A stretch of DNA of 64,000 nucleotides, taken from the NCBI RefSeq assembly GCF_009908165.1, contig NZ_JAAAUC010000005.1, positions 1 through 64,000 of the forward strand. The letters are read 5' to 3'. This stretch comes from Frigidibacter albus. GTDB lineage: Bacteria > Pseudomonadota > Alphaproteobacteria > Rhodobacterales > Rhodobacteraceae. A program made the translations under genes and the position numbers. The notes beneath the pieces were generated by a model. The model had not been told where the DNA came from and ran no database searches. It saw only the letters and a program-made list of their open reading frames with translations. Of this stretch, positions 56,029 through 63,758 are shown piece after piece (positions within the stretch are counted from its first letter, which is position 1; each line of letters opens with the position of its first letter).

Positions 56029-56484
56029 TCAGGCCACCTTCGGCAGGTTGCCATTGATGATCATGCGTGTGGCCATCCCGTAATTCCCGAAGACCGACAG
56101 GAAGCCGACTTCGATCCCCGTTCGCTCCTGAACATGGCGGATCATGTCGAGGACCGCCCACTGCATGAGGTGTGGCATGCGATGCTCGGCCATGTAATCA
56201 AGCGCTTGTATGGCATAGGCGCTGCCGGTGTCGCAGTCCCGGCCATAGTCGCCGCTCGGCTTCACAGACCAGAACAGGCGCGGCGGCAGCCCGGCGCGCT
56301 GTTCTGCCCGGGAGGTATTGCGGACGAAGGGCAGGGAAAGCAGCGCGTCCGCGCTCTTACGCGCAGGGGCGGGTGGAGCCGAAGCGGTTGAAATGGGTTC
56401 CGCAGCCACGGCCGGCGCAGAGGACGAAAGGATCAGCATTGCCCCGGACGCGGGCAGCGCTGCCAGAAGGGTGCGGCGGTTCAT
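56029..56484 (-). CDS. Exported hypothetical protein (Tat-like signal), element cargo
   Basis: A 151-residue protein starting MNRRTLLAALPASGAMLILS, which carries a two-arginine motif and hydrophobic stretch resembling a Tat or Sec signal peptide with possible cleavage after AVAAEP. The mature part has a region of mixed character (LMQWAVLDMIRHVQERTGIE) and short segments with no known motif. It is coupled to the next gene by an ATGA overlap. It has no obvious packaging role; periplasmic cargo is inferred. Confidence 0.6.
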   Translation of the reverse strand: MNRRTLLAALPASGAMLILSSSAPAVAAEPISTASAPPAPARKSADALLSLPFVRNTSRAEQRAGLPPRLFWSVKPSGDYGRDCDTGSAYAIQALDYMAEHRMPHLMQWAVLDMIRHVQERTGIEVGFLSVFGNYGMATRMIINGNLPKVA

Positions 56485-56669
56485 ACCCGGCCCTCCAGCA
56501 GCGTTTGGGTGCGGCGCAGGGCGGTGCGCATGTAGCTGCGCGCCTCGCGTTCGCCCTGGCTGTAGCCGCTCGGGCGCGCGGTCGCGTCCAGCGCGAGCGT
56601 CAGCATGTCGTGGATTTCGGAAAGGGTTTCACCGGGCAAGCCGGGGGTGTTATGGCAATGCACAGCCAT
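56481..56669 (-). CDS. Small hypothetical protein coupled to the exported protein
   Basis: A 62-residue soluble protein (MAVHCHNTPGLPGETLSEIH; LALDATARPSGYSQGEREAR). The ATG at 56669 is favoured because GGAGG lies 8-9 bases upstream; an ATG at 56684 is in the same frame. Its last bases overlap the start of the exported-protein gene (ATGA). The protein has no known family motif. It is upstream in the same transcription unit and probably forms a pair with that gene. Confidence 0.5.
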   Translation of the reverse strand: MAVHCHNTPGLPGETLSEIHDMLTLALDATARPSGYSQGEREARSYMRTALRRTQTLLEGRV

Positions 56670-56759
56670 GCGCTGATCCTCCATAGATCAGGGTTTCGGT
56701 TAGAGCCGAAGTGAAGCGCCAACTTCCTTCGGCTCGCTTACTGTGTTATCCGGGTTTGC

Positions 56760-56984
56760 ATGAGCGATCAAGAAAAAACCGTGTTAACCCGAAAAGGCAG
56801 GCGTGGCCCGGCCCCTACCGGCAAGGGAATGCTGATCGGCGTTCGCCTGCAGCCTGAGCTTTTGGCTTGGGTCGACGCGGAGCGGGCGAAGGTCAATCCT
56901 GAGCCATCGCGGCCAGAATTTGTTAGAAACGTCTTAGAGGGAATTAAAAGTGGCAGATCAGACAGTCAAAATAGCGCCAAATGA
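56760..56984 (+). CDS. Ribbon-helix-helix-like small protein
   Basis: A 74-residue protein (MSDQEKTVLTRKGRRGPAPT). The central GVRLQPELLAWVDAERA is a plausible RHH strand-helix pair, and SRPEFVRNVLEGIK a second helix, as in Arc/CopG-type DNA-binding proteins. No strong ribosome site is visible near the ATG. It overlaps the next gene by 35 bases and is read on the plus strand, opposite to the packaging genes. It is probably a regulator of the element. Confidence 0.55.
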   Translation: MSDQEKTVLTRKGRRGPAPTGKGMLIGVRLQPELLAWVDAERAKVNPEPSRPEFVRNVLEGIKSGRSDSQNSAK

Positions 56985-57156
56985 CTTTGCGGCAGTCGCC
57001 TACCAAATGGCGATCAGTCTCTGGATAAACGAACACAATGGCAAACCAAAGGCGAGCGACGGGAAATTTCTCAAGCTTGTATCATTGTGCTCGGATGCCG
57101 TCAGGGGCGGCGGCAATGACTTTGAAACTGACGTTGCTAACCTGTTTCGGAAGTAA
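56950..57156 (+). CDS. Small hypothetical protein coupled to the RHH gene
   Basis: A 68-residue protein (MADQTVKIAPNDFAAVAYQM, then NEHNGKPKASDGKFLKLVSL). The GTG start at 56950 lies inside the RHH gene, in a different frame, with TTAAAAGT before it. The overlap and the AT-rich composition suggest a pair of co-expressed proteins. No family is recognised. A 28-base palindrome follows its stop. Confidence 0.45.
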   Translation: MADQTVKIAPNDFAAVAYQMAISLWINEHNGKPKASDGKFLKLVSLCSDAVRGGGNDFETDVANLFRK

Positions 57157-57161
57157 CGACG

Positions 57162-57189
57162 AGGCCGGGACGAAGTAGCGTCCCGGCCT
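57162..57189. terminator. Palindrome between plus-strand regulators and portal gene
   Basis: Stem AGGCCGGGACG / CGTCCCGGCCT with a 6-base loop in the convergent gap between the small plus-strand genes and the portal gene on the minus strand. No U-tract on either side, so its efficiency is unclear. Confidence 0.5.
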
Positions 57190-57306
57190 ATCAAGCTCCA
57201 TGCCCCCTTCTGAGGATTTCGGCGGCCGCGCTCTCTCGGAGTTTACCCACATGCCGAGTAACGGGGATGCTTTGGACGGACTAGATCCGGGCGCATCCTG
57301 CCTGTC

Positions 57307-58386
57307 TCATGCCAGGTTGTCGCCGCCTCCGAAGTTGACCGACAGCAGCGCCGATTCCATTTCCTTCGGTGACAGCCCCAGCTCCTTCGCGCGGCCCATC
57401 GCCTCGATGATCTGCGCCAGTGCCCGCGCCCGGCCACCGGCGTCGAACGCCTGCAGCGGCCGGCCCACGTCGATCATCACCGCCGCGCCCAGCTTGGCGG
57501 TTGCCTCTTCGGCCAGCAGCTCGGCCAGCGGCTGCAGCACCCATCCGGCAAGGTGGCGCTGCGCCTCGCGCACCATCGGCCCCGTGGTCGCCTTGTTCAT
57601 CAGGCCGGGCAGGACGCCGAAGCTCATGCAGATTGCATCCCGCGCCGCTTCCAGCGTCTCGCGCGTCATGGACTTCGACAGGTCGGGCGAAAGCTGATCG
57701 GGCGACTTGCCAAGGTTCGGGTTCATGCCGGCTGCCGTCGCCTGCGCCACGCCCTCGACCACAAGCGAAGAACCGCGCCGGCCACGGAAGGCCGCGCGCA
57801 TCGTCGCCATGTCATCGGCAGAGCCTTCGGGCAGCGGGATGATCAGCGAACCAAGAGGGGCATCCCGGTAAACATCGCGCAGCGCGCTTTCCACCTGGTG
57901 CAGCAGCTCGGCGGTGAGCGGCGCGCGGCGCAGCGGCGCGATGCCAGTCCAAGGGGCCACCATGTCAGAGCCGATGCGCAGATGCAGCACCTCGGCCGCC
58001 AGCACGGTTCTGGTGGAGCCGCCGCCCGCTTCGGATACCGACACGCGGTAGGCGCGGGGGATGCCGTTGCGGGTGGACAGATCCCAGTCGGCACAGGGCA
58101 CCAGCCCGTCGCCGGTGATCTGCATGACCGCCTCGCCGCGCAGGGCCGCCGCCCGCGCCAGCAGAGCCATGTGCGCCCGCGTCAGCATGTTCGTGCCCTG
58201 CACATCGGCCAGCGCGAAGGCCCCTTCCCAGAGGCTCACGCAGCCCTGCACGGTCGCGGTCAGCTCCCCGATGCCGGAACCGCCGCTGATGTAGGATTCG
58301 CGGGCGGCCATGATCTGCGCGGTGTAGCCGCTGCCAGAGGACCGGGTTTCGACAGGCTTGCGGCGGAACAGGCTCAGAATGCCCAT
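57307..58386 (-). CDS. HK97-type phage portal protein
   Basis: A 359-residue portal. The N-terminus MGILSLFRRKPVETR, the region LRIGSDMVAPWTGIAPLRRA and the block LSKSMTRETLEAARDAICMS are typical of the HK97 gp3 family; it forms the dodecameric ring for DNA entry. It is shorter than many family members (usually near 400) and ends NFGGGDNLA. It is the last gene of the packaging/capsid cassette, two bases after the protease stop. Its position at the distal end of the cassette, only about 3.3 kb from the tRNA, is unusual. Confidence 0.85.
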   Translation of the reverse strand: MGILSLFRRKPVETRSSGSGYTAQIMAARESYISGGSGIGELTATVQGCVSLWEGAFALADVQGTNMLTRAHMALLARAAALRGEAVMQITGDGLVPCADWDLSTRNGIPRAYRVSVSEAGGGSTRTVLAAEVLHLRIGSDMVAPWTGIAPLRRAPLTAELLHQVESALRDVYRDAPLGSLIIPLPEGSADDMATMRAAFRGRRGSSLVVEGVAQATAAGMNPNLGKSPDQLSPDLSKSMTRETLEAARDAICMSFGVLPGLMNKATTGPMVREAQRHLAGWVLQPLAELLAEEATAKLGAAVMIDVGRPLQAFDAGGRARALAQIIEAMGRAKELGLSPKEMESALLSVNFGGGDNLA

Positions 58387-58387
58387 G

Positions 58388-58936
58388 TCAGACCCTCCAA
58401 CGGTTCAGATGATTGACCAGGCGCGCCGCGGGCTGCGCCACCGGCTGCCAGCTCCGCGCCTCGATCTGCGCCCCGTCATATGCCGGGCGGGTCACTGCCG
58501 AGACCTCGAACAGCTCTGCCGCCGTGACGGTGCGCAGCAAGGCATCGCCCCGGCTCTCGATCCGCTCGCCGCCTGGCGATACGCGAAATCCCGGCGACAT
58601 GCCCCGGATCAGCCCCGCCCCGTGCGCCGCCAGAAAGTCGCGCGCCCAAGTGGTGGTGCCGTCGATGGTCGCTTCGATCACAAGCGCCGCGTCGGTATCG
58701 GTCACTTGCAGGTTGCCCGCCGCCCGCGAGGCGAGGGGCTTTTCATAGTCGTGGCCGGCGAGCAGATGGATGTCCTCGCCCGCCTCGATGCGGGCCGCGA
58801 ATGCCCGGCTGGCGAAGACCTCGCGCCGCCCCGGTGCCAGCTCGGCCTCCGCCCCATAGGGGAAGGTTGCCCGAAGGCGGGTTGCCCCGCCCTCGGTGCG
58901 CAGCTCAAGCGCGCTGCCATGCGCGGCCCAGAGCAT
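58388..58936 (-). CDS. HK97-family prohead protease
   Basis: A 182-residue protein with HK97 prohead protease features: the catalytic His in LLAGHDYEKPLASRAAGNLQ, the central region TTWARDFLAAHGAGLIRGMS with the serine in GMSPGFRV, and EVSAVTRPAY toward the end. It cleaves the capsid's delta domain during maturation. The ATG at 58936 overlaps the capsid stop by one base (TGATG). It is followed, two bases after its stop, by the portal gene. Confidence 0.85.
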   Translation of the reverse strand: MLWAAHGSALELRTEGGATRLRATFPYGAEAELAPGRREVFASRAFAARIEAGEDIHLLAGHDYEKPLASRAAGNLQVTDTDAALVIEATIDGTTTWARDFLAAHGAGLIRGMSPGFRVSPGGERIESRGDALLRTVTAAELFEVSAVTRPAYDGAQIEARSWQPVAQPAARLVNHLNRWRV

Positions 58937-60210
58937 CAGGCAGCCGCCGCCAGTTCCAGGCCGGTCAGAACCTCGAGCTGCGCCGGGCGCGCAACCGTCA
59001 GGTCCATCGTGGCAAGCGCGGTGATCCGCAGGCCGCCCGACTGCGCGTCGGTGAAGGGGTCGCGGATCACGTCCACCGCGCCCCACGCGCCCACGAAGAT
59101 CGGGGCGACACCGCCCGCCGCCGTGGTCAGCAGCGAAGACACCGCCAGCGGATCGCCGGCAGGCGCGGCCAGCCCGTTCGTCGTCATGGCGATGTTGCCA
59201 GCCGGGATGCTCTTCAGCAGCCGGTCCCATTCGGAAACCGCCGTGCCGTCGATCAGCAGCCCGTCCAGGTATGCCCACATTTCCGGGCGGATCAGGGCGC
59301 GCACGGCATCGGGCGAGCCGGCCGCGTTCGCCACCATGAAGCGCACGACCGCCGCGCGGAACGCCGCCCAAGTCACCTCATCGGCAACCGCCGTGCTGGT
59401 GATGCCATAGGTGGCTGCCCCGGTGATGACGCCGAGGGGCTGGCCGTTCGCGCCGGTGCCGATGAACACCGCCCGGTCCATCGCCGCGCCCATTGCGCCG
59501 GCCATATCCCGGCGCACTGCCTGTTCCAGCGCATCACCAGCCTGTTTCAGGGTCTTGCGGCTGATCCGCATCTGGACGCCCAGGTTGTGATCCGGGGTCA
59601 GGGGGCGGTCCGTGGTGACATAGGTGGTCGGGCCGGCCACGTTCGCCAGCTCGCCATCGGCCCAGCCTGCCGACACCGCCGAAGTCGTCACGGGCCATTC
59701 CACCGCGCCCGCGTCGATGCTGATCATCTGCGCCCCCATGCGCGATGCCGCCGAGTCTGGGAAGATTCTGTCGATAATTGGGCGCGTTTGGGTGGGCGCC
59801 GGGGTGCCGCTGGCGATGGTCTCGCCCGCGCGCTGTTCCAGCGCCGCCCACGGCACGGGGATGCCCCGGAAGCCGCCCGCGTTGCGCAGCTCGGTCACGA
59901 TCTCGGCCGTCTTGCCCGACAGCGCGCGGCCCTCGTCCAGCGCGAACGCCACCTGGCGCATCTCGAAACCGGCCATCAGCTCGGCCCATTCCTTGCCCGA
60001 ACGGGTTTCCAGCTCGGCCCCGGCTTCGCGCCGCTCGGTGTCTTCGCAGATCAGCGCTGCACGGTAGCGGGTTTCGTTCTGGCGAAACTCAAGGTCCATC
60101 GCCTCGATGTTGCGCACCTCGTCTTCGGTCGGCTTTTCCTTGCCCACCAGCCCAGCAAGGGCTTGGCGGATTTCCGACTGTCGCCGGGTGATCTTCACGG
60201 ATTCAAGCAT
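58936..60210 (-). CDS. HK97-fold phage major capsid protein
   Basis: A 424-residue capsid protein. Residues 1-110 form a charged, helical N-terminal delta domain (MLESVKITRRQSEIRQALAG) that the protease removes. The rest has the HK97 pattern: TETHNLG-like PLTPDHNLGVQMRISRKTLK, a middle E-loop/P-domain region, GTGANGQPLGVIT and a late VIRDPFTDAQSGGLRITAL. Its end overlaps the protease start; its start overlaps the HNH gene by eight bases. With a complete protease and portal present, this supports an autonomous small capsid. Confidence 0.9.
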   Translation of the reverse strand: MLESVKITRRQSEIRQALAGLVGKEKPTEDEVRNIEAMDLEFRQNETRYRAALICEDTERREAGAELETRSGKEWAELMAGFEMRQVAFALDEGRALSGKTAEIVTELRNAGGFRGIPVPWAALEQRAGETIASGTPAPTQTRPIIDRIFPDSAASRMGAQMISIDAGAVEWPVTTSAVSAGWADGELANVAGPTTYVTTDRPLTPDHNLGVQMRISRKTLKQAGDALEQAVRRDMAGAMGAAMDRAVFIGTGANGQPLGVITGAATYGITSTAVADEVTWAAFRAAVVRFMVANAAGSPDAVRALIRPEMWAYLDGLLIDGTAVSEWDRLLKSIPAGNIAMTTNGLAAPAGDPLAVSSLLTTAAGGVAPIFVGAWGAVDVIRDPFTDAQSGGLRITALATMDLTVARPAQLEVLTGLELAAAA

Positions 60211-60559
60211 TGGTATCTCCTAGGATGCTCGGTTTCGGTTTCTGGTGGTCGCGCTCAAGATCCGCGACGAAGCCCCGCCACTGCTGGCGGGCATCGGCAA
60301 GCGGGGGGTGCCCGCATTCGATTCTGGTTTTCTTGGTGTGGCAGGACGGGCAGAGCGACTGCAGGTTGCCCGGCGCATAGGACAGGTCAGGGTGCGTCCT
60401 GACCGGGTGGATATGGTCCACCTCAAGCCGCCCGCCGCAGCCGCAGTGCTTGCAGCGAAAGCCGTCGCGCTCAAGGATCGCCATCCGCAGCACCTTCCAG
60501 CGCTTTGTCCTGGTGATCTTCTGCGAATGCCGGTGATGCTGCTTGCGGACGCCGATCAT
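60203..60559 (-). CDS. HNH endonuclease
   Basis: A 118-residue HNH nuclease. The fold's zinc pair and catalytic residues are visible: RCKHCGCGGRLEVDHIHPVR (two Cys, then DH) and LCPSCHTKKTR. Phage HNH proteins often act with the large terminase in DNA packaging, usually encoded next to terminase genes. Here it sits between the head-closure and capsid genes. It overlaps the capsid start by eight bases and the head-closure end by four (ATGA). Confidence 0.9.
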   Translation of the reverse strand: MIGVRKQHHRHSQKITRTKRWKVLRMAILERDGFRCKHCGCGGRLEVDHIHPVRTHPDLSYAPGNLQSLCPSCHTKKTRIECGHPPLADARQQWRGFVADLERDHQKPKPSILGDTNA

Positions 60560-60897
60560 GCCCAGACCCCCGCGACGGCGGTGATTTCAAGGAACGTGCG
60601 GCGCTCTTCGGTCTGCTTGATGCCGAGGATCTCGAAAGTCGCACCCTCGCTGGACAGGCGGTCAGCCGCCGTGATCCCGCGCGTGAAGCTGGTGGACCGG
60701 ACGCGGAACCGGGTCACGACCTCGGACTGCAGGCGGCCCGCCGAGACCTTCTCGGAATCGGACACATCGCGCCGCCATGCCGCGACTTTGGTGCCAAGCG
60801 GCTCGAAACTGCCCGTCACATTCCCGAAGCCGTCATCAATCAGCTCTGCCCGCAGAAATTGAACACGCCGATCCAGCTGGCTCGCATTCATGCCCAT
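60556..60897 (-). CDS. Phage head closure / head-tail joining protein
   Basis: A 113-residue protein of the SPP1 gp16/HK97 gp10-like head-closure family: start MGMNASQLDRRVQFLRAELI with the GSFEPLGTKVAAWRRDVSDS block, then RFRVRSTSFTRGITAADRLS and EILGIKQTEERRTFLEITA. Such proteins plug the portal channel after DNA filling. The start overlaps the terminase end by 10 bases and the end overlaps the HNH gene by four, so it is translated in the same chain. Confidence 0.8.
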   Translation of the reverse strand: MGMNASQLDRRVQFLRAELIDDGFGNVTGSFEPLGTKVAAWRRDVSDSEKVSAGRLQSEVVTRFRVRSTSFTRGITAADRLSSEGATFEILGIKQTEERRTFLEITAVAGVWA

Positions 60898-62543
60898 GAT
60901 ACCCTCGCTTTCGCTCTCGGCCGGCCAGCGATGCGCGCCCCTTCGGCAACGGCCAGCACGGTTGCCGCCGCAGCGTCGATCCGGCCGTTTGACCGGGCCT
61001 TTGCCAGTTTCAGGTTGTTCGCCGGGTCGCGCAGGCAGACCGCATCCGCGAAGGCAGACCGCAGCAGCAGCGACGGGCGGGCCTTGACCTTCCCGTCAAA
61101 GGTCGCGCGCCGGAACCGCTCGCAGTCTTCGCCCCCGTCGCGGAAGCCCTGCCCCCGCCATGCCATCGGCGCGCGGATGCCGGCCGCGTCCAGCGCCTCG
61201 CCCAGTTCGGATTGCTTGTAGCGGTCCATCGTGATCGCCGCGATGCTCTCGCCCTGCACGTGCTTGATGACCTCGACCAGCCACGGCGAGACGGGCACGG
61301 TCTTGTCGCCCAGAACGGTCAGCTCGCCCCGATCGTGCATCTGCACATACCGATCGCCCACCGCGTCGACCTGGCCCCGATCAAGGAGCGACGGGCGCGA
61401 CGGGAAGGTGCCGAGGCATTCCAGCCGGCCAGTTTCGGGCCAGTAGAACGCGGCCGCCGTCATGCTGGCAGAGCCGCCAAGGTCGATCCCGATCACGACC
61501 TGGCCGGCGCGCGGCGGCAGCTCGGACACCTCGCAGGCCATCCATTCATCCGGGGTGATCAGGCTATCCCGGGTTTCGTCGCTGATCCGCTCATTGCGGT
61601 TGTAAAGCCGGAAGCTTGAGAGGCTGGAACCGCCGCGCGCAATCGCCCGCCCGGCCGTCGCCTGCAGCCATTCCAGCGAAGAGCCGATGCCGTGCAGCGC
61701 GCCTGGGTTGGCCACCAGCAGCGATTCCACGTCATCGGCGGGCAGGCCCGGCGAGGGACGGTGTTCCTGCACGTAGGTGCCCGGCAGCGGGTCATCGATC
61801 CACTTGGAAAACGGGTGCGTGTCGTCGGCGGCGGACGTGCTGATGATCAGGGCCCGGCCCCCGCGCTTGCCCAGACCGGACAGCAGCGCGGCTTCCAGCT
61901 CGTCGCCCTTCTCAATCGGCCAGTGCCCGCGCTCATCCAGCAGGCAGAGCGTCGGCGCAGATCCCAGAGCAGACTTGCCGTCAGCGGCCAGAACGCGCAG
62001 CAGGTGCCGCCCGTTCTGGTCCTCATACTCGATTTCCAGCCGGGGCGCGCGGCGGTAGATCAGCCGGCGCTTGATCTCAAGGGGCAGGCTCTCGGCAAAC
62101 CCGGCGCAGAAATTCCACGCCGTCTGGCCCTGTTCACGCGTTCTGGCTGCGATGAGGATCTCGCGTTGCCGCTGGTCATCCCAGACACCCAGCAGCGCGC
62201 CCAGGGCGATGCCCGCGGACAGCGCGGTCTTGGCATTGCCACGGCCGATGCTGAGAACCGCCGCAGCGATGCCATCAGCCATAGCGCCGGCCACGAATTG
62301 CTTCTGAAACGGCGCGAGAAAAACGGGATTCCCGGCGCTTGGCCCCTGCGGAATTTTCAGGGATTGGAGAAAATTGACGGCGATTTCTGCCGGATTTTCG
62401 GCCCCGTCGCGCGCGAAAATGCAAAAGTCAGAGCGTCGGTGTCCTGTCCCGCCAGAGGTCGCGGCATTGGGACCATCCCCGAACAGGTCGGCAACGGCTG
62501 CGTGGCTCTTCCCGAAGCTCGAAGCACTCGCATCGTGTTTCAT
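60888..62543 (-). CDS. Phage terminase large subunit
   Basis: A 551-residue motor. Walker A-type loop VLSIGRGNAKTALSAG, Walker B/E TLCLLDERGHW, the coupling region ALIISTSAADDTHPFSKWID and an RNase H-like nuclease domain beginning QVVIGIDLGGSASMTA with a first catalytic Asp. It packages DNA into procapsids and cuts it. The ATG at 62543 is chosen because it overlaps the previous gene's stop (ATGA); the frame is open to 62690 but that part lies inside the HTH gene. No separate small terminase was identified with confidence. Confidence 0.88.
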   Translation of the reverse strand: MKHDASASSFGKSHAAVADLFGDGPNAATSGGTGHRRSDFCIFARDGAENPAEIAVNFLQSLKIPQGPSAGNPVFLAPFQKQFVAGAMADGIAAAVLSIGRGNAKTALSAGIALGALLGVWDDQRQREILIAARTREQGQTAWNFCAGFAESLPLEIKRRLIYRRAPRLEIEYEDQNGRHLLRVLAADGKSALGSAPTLCLLDERGHWPIEKGDELEAALLSGLGKRGGRALIISTSAADDTHPFSKWIDDPLPGTYVQEHRPSPGLPADDVESLLVANPGALHGIGSSLEWLQATAGRAIARGGSSLSSFRLYNRNERISDETRDSLITPDEWMACEVSELPPRAGQVVIGIDLGGSASMTAAAFYWPETGRLECLGTFPSRPSLLDRGQVDAVGDRYVQMHDRGELTVLGDKTVPVSPWLVEVIKHVQGESIAAITMDRYKQSELGEALDAAGIRAPMAWRGQGFRDGGEDCERFRRATFDGKVKARPSLLLRSAFADAVCLRDPANNLKLAKARSNGRIDAAAATVLAVAEGARIAGRPRAKARVSWA

Positions 62544-62983
62544 AGCATTCGCTCGCGCTGAACAGGGAACGCCGTCACGTTGGATGTGCTGCCCTCTGGG
62601 TAAGAAGAGTTCGGGTGCACGTGGTGCGCCCCTGCTGTTCCGTTTCGTGCGCCCCCCCGGGGTGCATCTGATGCGCCCCCACGGGTGCACGTGGTGCGCC
62701 CCTTCGGCTTGCCGAACAGGTCATACTGATTGCTGGTCTGGATGCCGTGAACAGCGCGCGGGGAGACGGTTACAAGGCCGCTTGCCTCAAGGGCTTGGAC
62801 CGCCAGCTGCACCGCGCGCCGGGACAAGCCAGTCTCTGCCCGCAGCGTCTCATTCGACGGGATGCAGCAGCTGGTCTTGTCGTTATGATGATAGGCCAGC
62901 GTCAGCAGCACGAGACGCTGCACAGACGACAGGCGCACCTGTTGCGCCGCCTCCATCGCCCACCTGACCGCGCGCCAGCTCAT
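62540..62983 (-). CDS. Helix-turn-helix protein (replication/packaging regulator type)
   Basis: A 147-residue protein with an N-terminal winged HTH (VQRLVLLTLAYHHNDKTSCC; IPSNETLRAETGLSRRAVQL; LEASGLVTVSPRAV) as in HTH_36-type phage and plasmid replication proteins. The C-terminal part is low complexity, rich in Gly, Arg, Thr and His, and contains three near-repeats of GCACCACGTGCA-like DNA (62613-62700). The ATG overlaps the preceding stop (ATGA). It may be a small terminase or a replication factor; the fold alone does not decide. Confidence 0.6.
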   Translation of the reverse strand: MSWRAVRWAMEAAQQVRLSSVQRLVLLTLAYHHNDKTSCCIPSNETLRAETGLSRRAVQLAVQALEASGLVTVSPRAVHGIQTSNQYDLFGKPKGRTTCTRGGASDAPRGGARNGTAGAHHVHPNSSYPEGSTSNVTAFPVQRERML

Positions 62984-63225
62984 GCCACGTCCTCGATCAG
63001 ATCGGGGCCGGGATCGTCGCCTTCGGTCTGGGGCAGCTCGGCCACCATCCGCTGCATCACTGCGAGCTGCTTGGGCGTGGGCGTCCAGCCGGGCTTCTTG
63101 CGCGCGCGCTGGATGGACAGGGCAAAGCCCCTCGCCCATCCCTCGGCATCGCGCACCACGCGCCCCCAGCGGAACAGCAGGCGGTCAACCTCGGCATCGC
63201 CGGTATAGGAACGCTCGGCCGTCAT
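62980..63225 (-). CDS. Small hypothetical phage protein
   Basis: An 81-residue soluble protein (MTAERSYTGDAEVDRLLFRW) with a helical, basic middle (FALSIQRARKKPGWTPTPKQ) and an acidic tail. It overlaps the connector stop by four bases and the HTH start by four (ATGA on both sides), so it is part of the tight cassette. Position just upstream of the HTH-TerL pair makes a packaging-related role possible, but no family is recognised. Confidence 0.55.
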   Translation of the reverse strand: MTAERSYTGDAEVDRLLFRWGRVVRDAEGWARGFALSIQRARKKPGWTPTPKQLAVMQRMVAELPQTEGDDPGPDLIEDVA

Positions 63226-63758
63226 GCGAGGGTCACCCGGCGATACCTGGCTGCCACCCGCGCCATATGGGGCGACATGCCATTGCTCTTGCCGTCGCCC
63301 GCGCCGCGCAGGTCGAAGAGGGCCGATGCCTGGTCACAGATCGCGTTGGCGATGTCTTGTGGCAGATCCGCAGCCGTCTCGCCGAACCCGGCCTGATACT
63401 CGATCACGACCAGCCCGCACGGCCGGCCATTGGTGAAGCGGATCGCGGGGCGCTGGCCGGTGATCACTGCGAAGGTATCGACGGCAACCCCGTCAACCTT
63501 GACGGCCACCGACATTGCGTCGATCAGCGGGGCAACGGGCAGATCGAAGACCGAACGGGCCGGGCCACGTTCCAGCGTGACGGTGATTGCCGTTTCCAGC
63601 AATGCGAGCTGTGCATAGACCTCAAGTTCGGAAGCCGCAGCCGACGCCATGCGGGTCAGATCATTCTCATACTCTGAAGCCTCGGCCCGGCAGTGTTCGG
63701 CCACAGTGGCCAGATCGAACGGCAGGGCATCGGTCAGGGGGGCGCGCTGAATGATCAT
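63222..63758 (-). CDS. Phage head-tail connector (gp6/phiE125 gp8-like)
   Basis: A 178-residue protein with the features of the phage gp6-like/phiE125 gp8 connector family: MIIQRAPLTDALPFDLATVA at the start, a helical middle (TRMASAAASELEVYAQLALL), CGLVVIEYQAGFGETAADLP and the end IANAICDQASALFDLRG. The ring sits below the portal in the neck. It is located upstream of the terminase on the same strand, whereas in HK97-type phages the order is terminase, portal, protease, capsid, connector. Coupled by ATGA to both neighbours. Confidence 0.75.
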   Translation of the reverse strand: MIIQRAPLTDALPFDLATVAEHCRAEASEYENDLTRMASAAASELEVYAQLALLETAITVTLERGPARSVFDLPVAPLIDAMSVAVKVDGVAVDTFAVITGQRPAIRFTNGRPCGLVVIEYQAGFGETAADLPQDIANAICDQASALFDLRGAGDGKSNGMSPHMARVAARYRRVTLA

